This document shows positions 59,111 through 64,000 of a stretch of DNA of 64,000 nt, piece after piece. This stretch comes from Phlebotomus papatasi (Eukaryota > Arthropoda > Insecta > Diptera > Psychodidae): assembly GCF_024763615.1 (NCBI RefSeq), contig NC_077223.1, forward strand, positions 109,058,627 through 109,122,626, read 5' to 3'. Below the pieces are notes generated by a model, which was not told the DNA's origin, did no database searches, and saw only the letters and a list, made by a program, of their open reading frames with translations. The first letter of the stretch is position 1. Every line of letters starts with the position of its first letter. The position numbers and the translations under genes are program-made.

Positions 59111-59495
59111 AAATTTGAATTTGTAGAATTTTTAACGTCCACGTACCACTATAGAAAAATCTCAAATATATTTTTATGTACTTTTATTTGTTCCCGATTC
59201 TCAAATTTTTTAGCTAAAATTGAACAAATTTCTTTAGAACCTGTTGAATAGCCCAAAAACAATAACACAAAACTACTCAATGAACTTCAAAATCACGCTT
59301 TCGCAGTAAAAGAAATCATGAGACTGATAAGACTTACGTGCACCTTCTTCTCAGTACTCCATTCTTATCTCTCAGCAAGATTTCTTCAACAATTGATCCA
59401 ATCAAAGATTGATATAAAATTGAATTGGTCGTATAAAATGCTGAGAGCAAGCCAATTGAGGGTTTCAGTGAGGCAGGTTCTCAGACCAGGAAACC

Positions 59496-61476
59496 ATGGA
59501 GAAAATCAGTGAGAAGAAGTCCCCTACCGTCGGGGAAGTTTGTGTGAATCTGTTCAACAATCTCAATCACATTCTTGTGGGATTCGTATCCATCTACATG
59601 ACTTACGGTGCTTTCAAGACGGGCTACAGCATCCTCACTCTCCATGCGATTCTGTGTGCTCTGGGATATCAGTTGCTAATGGCTGAAGGGATTCTGGCAC
59701 TTGCTCCTGGCAATGTTTGGTCGTATTTCTTTACCAGAAGAACGAAGACGATATTGCATTGGGTTCTTCAGGCTTTGGGGGCAATTTTTGCTCTGACTGG
59801 GATGATTGTGGAATACAGGAACAGGAATAGGCACTTTAGGAGTATTCATGCAAAACTTGGCAAGTAAATGAAATTTTTCTTTGGAAAAGTTTTAGGCAAT
59901 TATTTTTTAAGGTTTGAGTATAAATTTTTTAATCAAGATGAAATATATCTTGCATTTTTGAGGTTTAATTTGAACATAACCTCTCTTTTGAAGAAGATAT
60001 TAACCTATAGCAATAGATTTCTGTAGTCTATTTATTTTCCTGGCTCCCAATTAAATTAAACAGGAAAAATTCAATTCTTTTCAATTCAGTATCAATTCTT
60101 TTAACCAACATGAAATATATCTTGCGTTTTTGAGGTTAAATTGAACATAACCTCTCTTTTAAAGAAGATATTAACCCATAGCAATAGACTTCTGTAGTCT
60201 ATTTATTTTCCTGGCTCCCAATTAGATTAAACAGGAAAAATTCAATTCTTTTCAATTCAGTATCAATTCTTTTAACCAACATGAAATATATCTTGCGTTT
60301 TTGAGGTTAAATTGAACATAACCTCTCTTTTAAAGAAGATATTAACCCATAGCAATAGACTTCTGTAGTCTATTTATTTTCCTGGCTCCCAATTAGATTA
60401 AACAGGAAAAATTCAATTCTTTTCAATTCAGTATCAATTCTTTTAACCAACATGAAATATATCTTGCGTTTTTGAGGTTAAATTGAACATAACCTCTCTT
60501 TTAAAGAAGATATTAACCCATAGCAATAGACTTCTGTTGCCTATTTATTTTCCTGGCTCCCAATCAGATTAAACAGGAAAAATTGTAAATAGAAGGAACA
60601 ATCAGAAATATTATCAACTATCATATAGTGTGACATCTTGTAGGTTAAGTTCAACATAACCTCAAACTTTAATAAAGAATTTTGAAGAATTTACCAGCCA
60701 TGTGACTATATTTAAAGTTTTAGATGGATTTTTTTAAGAATGTAAAATAAATTTTACTTCTTTGTGGTTAGGTGCAACATAACCTCAATTATGGAGAAAT
60801 TACTAGCTTATTGAAAAATATTTCTGAATTTTATATCATTTCTTGGCTCTAAATTGGAATAAAAATAGAAAAATTGCAAATAAAAGGAGTAATCAGATAT
60901 TTGATCTACAACACATTTGACATTTTTGAGGTTAAGTTCAACATAACCTTATATTTAAACAAGTAATTTTAAAGTACTTTTATTTGCCTTTTGGCAAAGT
61001 TTGCTCATTTTTACTTGCTTTTCCTAGATCTCAATAAAACTGAATAGAAAAATCACAAATTGAAGGAAAAAATCAGAAATTCTAACAAATTTCTTTTTTA
61101 AAAAATATTTTTGAGGTTAAACGTTAAACTATAACCTCACATTGCTTTTTTAAACTTCATTCCAGGACTCGCTTCAGGAGTATTCCTCATTGTCACATTA
61201 GTCAATGGCCTTACCAATCTCTACTCCAAGGAACTATCCAGATTCATCCGTCCAGTTTTCCAGAGATTCTTCCACAATCTCATGGCCCTCTGTACATTTG
61301 TCCTGGGAATGGCTTCCCTCTATTACGGCTACGAGAAGCGCTGGGTGAGAAATATCGCATCCACAGAGCTCTGCTGGATGCTCAAAATCTTTGGGATTTT
61401 CACGATATTTTTCTCCTCAATCGCTGCCCTGAGAAATGGTTACGAGCAACTCAGGAACATTGTCCAGAGGGACTAA
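59496..61476 (+). CDS. CYB561D2: Cytochrome b561-domain transmembrane reductase, 2 exons
   Basis: CYB561 proteins are six-helix membrane proteins with two b haems that move electrons from cytosolic ascorbate across a membrane, often to reduce ferric iron or monodehydroascorbate. The exons are 59496-59859 and 61166-61476, giving 224 residues (human CYB561D2 has about 222). The spacing of conserved His residues fits the family: H50 (in LTLHAILCALGYQLLMAEG), H88 (HWVLQALGA), H118 (IHAKLGLASG) and H158 (FFHNLMALC). Hydrophobic helices run at about 23-45, 48-72, 86-106, 118-140 and 155-176, with another near the C-terminus. To keep frame the intron must start GCAAGT at 59,860 and end TTCCAG, so it is a GC-AG intron; the nearby GT donor breaks the frame. 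The 1.3-kb intron holds a 171-bp satellite. A poly(A) signal is at 61,509. Confidence 0.94.
59938..60590. repeat. 171-bp tandem repeat, nearly four copies
   Basis: ATGAAATATATCTTGCGTTT begins at 59,938 (with one change), 60,110, 60,281 and 60,452, spacings of 172, 171 and 171. The later copies are almost identical. Each contains GAGGTTAAATTGAACATAACC, TAGCAATAGACTTCTGTAG and TTTTCCTGGCTCCCAATTAG. The array lies in the b561 intron. Confidence 0.93.
60591..61165. repeat. Diverged continuation of the satellite with AGGTTA hairpins
   Basis: AGGTTAAGTTCAACATAACCT and relatives recur near 60,640, 60,768, 60,935 and 61,112 at 130-180 bp spacing, with CTTGGCTCTAAATTGGAAT-like words resembling the 171-bp unit. 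Confidence 0.65.
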
Positions 61477-61508
61477 AATCCCACTCAAAGATCATCCTTG
61501 AGCTCATC

Positions 61509-61514
61509 AATAAA
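61509..61514 (+). terminator. Poly(A) signal AATAAA of the b561 gene
   Basis: AATAAA stands 33 bases past the stop codon. Confidence 0.7.
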
Positions 61515-61699
61515 AGATCAATTTATAGATAGAAATGAAGTGTTTGTATTAATGCTGATTATGGCAGGATATTGAGCGCGAAAAGAAGCAAATCATTTGA
61601 AAAATAATTTACAAAAAAAATCTATATGAAACACAATACAAATTTGTGATTATTAAACTATGTGTCTATCTAAGATGCCTTTCTCTGTTTTAAAGAGAC

Positions 61700-61890
61700 T
61701 CAATTGTGATAATGCTCCTCGATTTTTCTGCACGTGAGACAGCAGTGAGTGCTGTAGTAGGAGTGACTACACAACCTTGTCTGATGGATCAGGAAGTGAC
61801 AGTTGGGGAAGTCATCCTTGCATTCCTGCACAACATCATTCTGCACAAGATCCACGCGAGGCTCTGAATACTGTTCTGTTGTGGCGTGGC
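61700..61890 (-). CDS. Terminal exon encoding a PLAC domain (ADAMTS-like or papilin-like), partial gene
   Basis: PLAC domains are six-Cys modules at the C-terminus of ADAMTS proteases, ADAMTS-like proteins, papilin, lacunin and some furin-type convertases; all are secreted or secretory-pathway proteins. The exon starts after CTTTTTAG at 61,891 with two bases of a split codon and ends in TGA at 61,700. The peptide runs HATTEQYSEPRVDLVQ and then the PLAC core with Cys spacing C-x6-C-x9-C-x9-CC-x2-C (CKDD..., LCSHSYYSTHCCLTC), ending KIEEHYHN. Only this exon is recognised; upstream exons should lie to the right, beyond or near the window edge. The gene converges on the b561 gene with 223 bases between stop codons. 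Which PLAC protein it is cannot be told from this exon. Confidence 0.72.
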
Positions 61891-62072
61891 CTAAAAAGAA
61901 AATCATCCCTGAAACTTCTTGCCTCAAATCACTTCCAAAGAATCATGTAAAATGATCACCAGAATCCAAGAAAGTAGTACTGGACTATCTCAATAAATTC
62001 CATACAGAAATAGATTTAAGTCACGCCCCTTTAGGGGTTTGGTTTATTGAATTACAATTACATCATCTAGGC

Positions 62073-62200
62073 CAGAGGTGTGCAAAAACCGTTGAAACCG
62101 AATTAACGTCAAAATAAGTTTGTTATAGTAGCGTTTTGACCATTGACGTACATGTTTCATTTGAAGTTTATTCGGTTTCAACGGTTTTTGCACGCCTCTG
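62073..62200. mobile_element. hAT-like MITE, 128 bp, perfect 8-bp target duplication
   Basis: The ends CAGAGGTGTGCAAAAACCG and CGGTTTTTGCACGCCTCTG are near-perfect inverted repeats reaching TTGAAACCGAA. ATCTAGGC is directly repeated at 62,065-62,072 and 62,201-62,208. CAGAGGTG-type ends with 8-bp duplications are the hAT signature. Confidence 0.94.
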
Positions 62201-63687
62201 ATCTAGGCCATATGTCTAAGCCAGGCCTGAGCTAAAATAAAAGCCGAAGTGAATTTGGTGGTGCCAGTTGGGATTCTTCGAAATGCCGCGAAAATTCACG
62301 TAGAGAAAATGAGAGGTTTTTTAATGTGAAAATTGTTTAATTTCTTAGAGTTAAGTCATTTTCACAAGAAAATCCTTTTAATAATTTATTTGAATACAGT
62401 TATTTGGGTTAATTGTGAATAATTGTCGATATTACAACAAAAACATTGGGATAAAATTTTGAGCTGGAAGACTCATATTCTTTTGAGCTGTCCCAAAATT
62501 CAGGATAGGTTTGAGGAAAACCCTTTTGTACAACACTATTTTGGTTAATAAGGAATGCAAAAATACATATTACAAGAAGGGACACGACCTGCTAATAAGG
62601 ATAAAATAGAGAAGAAAATATTTTGTCGCATTTTAGAGATTTTTCGCAATCGCAGCGCCGCCAGACTTTTGTCAAGTGAGTTATTTGTCAATTTGTGAAG
62701 TTTCTCATTTGAAATGATATTTTCTTTAAATTTCTGCATATTTCCGCAAGATTCAAGTAAAAGGGTGTTTAGTGAACAGCTACCCGTCTTCCGACAAAGA
62801 TATCAAGAAGCCAATTTATTTTTATGAGAGTTTTTCTTTCTATTATGTCTGTTTTGGCGCAAAAATATTCATCATGGCAACGTGAATAAGCGGGATTAGT
62901 GTTATCAGCACGTCAATCTGCAGTTTCCATTAGAACTATCAACACAAAATTTCTGATACTACACGACTTTTTATAAGCACAGGTGTGGTCTAAGCCTTAG
63001 ACTTGAGGTTCGCATAAGTCACATCTATAAATCTGTATGTGGGTGGAGCTTAAAATTCCTCGTCAATGATATTTGAGCCACTCCCCTTCCCTTATAGAGC
63101 TCATAAAAAACACCTAAGATATTGCAATTTTTTATAGACTGTCTTTGCCGTTGGGATTTTATGCGCGTTTTGCGCTAGAAATACGATTTTGCAGATTAAG
63201 GCTATAATTCATGTGAGCAATACATATGCAAATACAATCTTATACGAATGGTGGATGTGTGTGAATCTAACCTGTGATAAGATACCAAAGAACCTCCACA
63301 CATCTATGATATCAAATTCCTGTGATAAAGATACCAAATAGCATGAATATCCCTGATCCCTAATGTCCCTGAGCTTTCAGCTAAATGTATATACCTGTGG
63401 AAAGGAGGAATATCTTATTATCCCGAAGGAAGTGACCAGATTCCTTCCTTCCTTACTCTAAGACTGACGTATCAACAAAGAATTTAATTCAACTAAAAAC
63501 ACTAAACAAATGACAAAATTAACTTTAAAAATTGGCTTTTTGTTGGATGATGCACTGTGGCGTAGCTTCTTCTTAGGTTATTTGCGGCAAAGGGAAAAAA
63601 ATTATGGCGGATCTTCTACTCAAGATAGTTGTCGGTGTTGCCCGATAGCAGCTGCTTCTCGTTTTCCTCACTAGGGGAAGGGGGAAT

Positions 63688-63965
63688 CAGTGGCGCAATA
63701 GGCAAGACCGTTGACTCTTGGGCGGATCGATTCCCCGGCTCGACTTACTGTTGTGAGTTCGAGTCCCGCCCGGTGCAAAGATCTGAATGTCTAATTTAGA
63801 CAATTTTCATATGTTAATAACGTAATATAATGCACCGCCTACGCCCAACAACTCCGGGAGCATGGAGGAAGCATTCACAATGCGGGGAAGGTGCTCCTGG
63901 GTGAGTCCATAAACGGACTAGCAGATTCTTCTAACACGGGATATGGACATTGTAAAATGATTACC
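63688..63965 (+). mobile_element. tRNA-derived SINE
   Basis: The head carries an A-box-like TGGCGCAATAGGCAAG and a B box (GAGTTCGAGTCCC) about 70 bases apart, the layout of a pol III promoter, followed by an unrelated body (GTCTAATTTAGACAATTTTC, GGGAGCATGGAGGAAGC). The 5' and 3' parts of the head do not pair as a tRNA acceptor stem. It is a different family from the SINE at 16,018. Confidence 0.75.
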
Positions 63966-64000
63966 TTTTGTAATGAATATATCTCGATACGATTAATAAT

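Larger units (their letters stand above)
55871..59495. other. Divergent intergenic region between HPS3 and the b561 gene
   Basis: It should hold both promoters; no core promoter word can be assigned with confidence. Repeats seen: a transposon-end-like GTGGCGTATCTAGACA at 57,473, degenerate GCACAGCTTAA words (57,780-58,130, shared with 24,190-24,440), a palindromic MITE (58,540-58,683) and the ACTATAATAGTG repeat (58,810-59,110). Frames at 55,946-57,087 have no recognisable domain. Confidence 0.5.
61891..64000. other. Intron or upstream region of the PLAC gene
   Basis: No further exon is recognised. It contains a hAT-like MITE (62,073-62,200) and a tRNA-derived SINE (from about 63,690). Confidence 0.45.

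Noticed and set aside
59862..59867. GT donor (GTAAAT) for the b561 intron
   Set aside because: It gives a phase-2 junction that puts the second exon out of frame; the GC donor four bases earlier restores the family sequence.
63688..63780. A functional tRNA gene
   Set aside because: A and B boxes are present, but the ends do not pair as an acceptor stem and a SINE-like body follows.
1..64000. CRISPR arrays, operons, bacterial or viral genes
   Set aside because: Tandem repeats here lack equal spacers, the genes are spliced, and no viral protein was recognised.

Overview
This is an AT-rich, intron-containing, transposon-laden animal nuclear sequence. The best fit is an insect, most likely a nematoceran dipteran such as a sand fly or mosquito relative; that taxon call is inference from protein resemblance and genome style, not proven. 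Every protein-coding gene is split by introns with recognisable splice sites. I rebuilt the gene models by matching splice phase between exons. All identities come from protein motifs remembered from known families; no search was run.

Genes from left to right: (1) a single-CRD galectin-like gene on the minus strand (4,758-6,519); (2) a second galectin-like gene on the minus strand (10,806-18,696) with the same two-exon structure and the same intron phase, so a tandem duplicate; (3) a six-finger C2H2 zinc-finger gene on the plus strand (21,826-26,275); (4) ariadne-2, an RBR E3 ubiquitin ligase, on the minus strand (34,306-43,238); (5) an HPS3 homologue, a subunit of the BLOC-2 complex for lysosome-related organelle biogenesis, on the minus strand (46,112-55,870); (6) a cytochrome b561 (CYB561D2-type) transmembrane reductase on the plus strand (59,496-61,476), whose only intron appears to be a GC-AG intron; (7) the last exon of a PLAC-domain secreted protein (ADAMTS-like or papilin-like) on the minus strand (61,700-61,890), whose remaining exons lie to the right of the window. 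Galectin A and the zinc-finger gene diverge, as do HPS3 and the b561 gene. The b561 gene and the PLAC gene converge about 220 bp apart. The genes do not form an obvious pathway; this is ordinary animal gene order.

Most of the remaining sequence is repeats. I recognise at least ten families of short terminal-inverted-repeat elements (MITEs), including TA-flanked (Tc1/mariner and pogo-like), TTAA-flanked (piggyBac-like) and 7-8-bp-flanked (hAT-like) groups. There are also Tc1-like elements with a transposase remnant, two tRNA-derived SINEs (one with a perfect 12-bp target duplication), a non-LTR retrotransposon fragment, and several local tandem repeats of about 145, 171 and 300 bp. Several insertions are proven within the window because an empty site survives in another repeat copy. 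The most striking structure is 27.6-33.7 kb: a foldback element with arms of about 700 bp, interrupted by a 4.5-kb element that itself contains three further elements. A recurrent short hairpin motif (GAGGTTA, short loop, TAACCTC) is scattered through introns of several genes and lies inside the 171-bp satellite.
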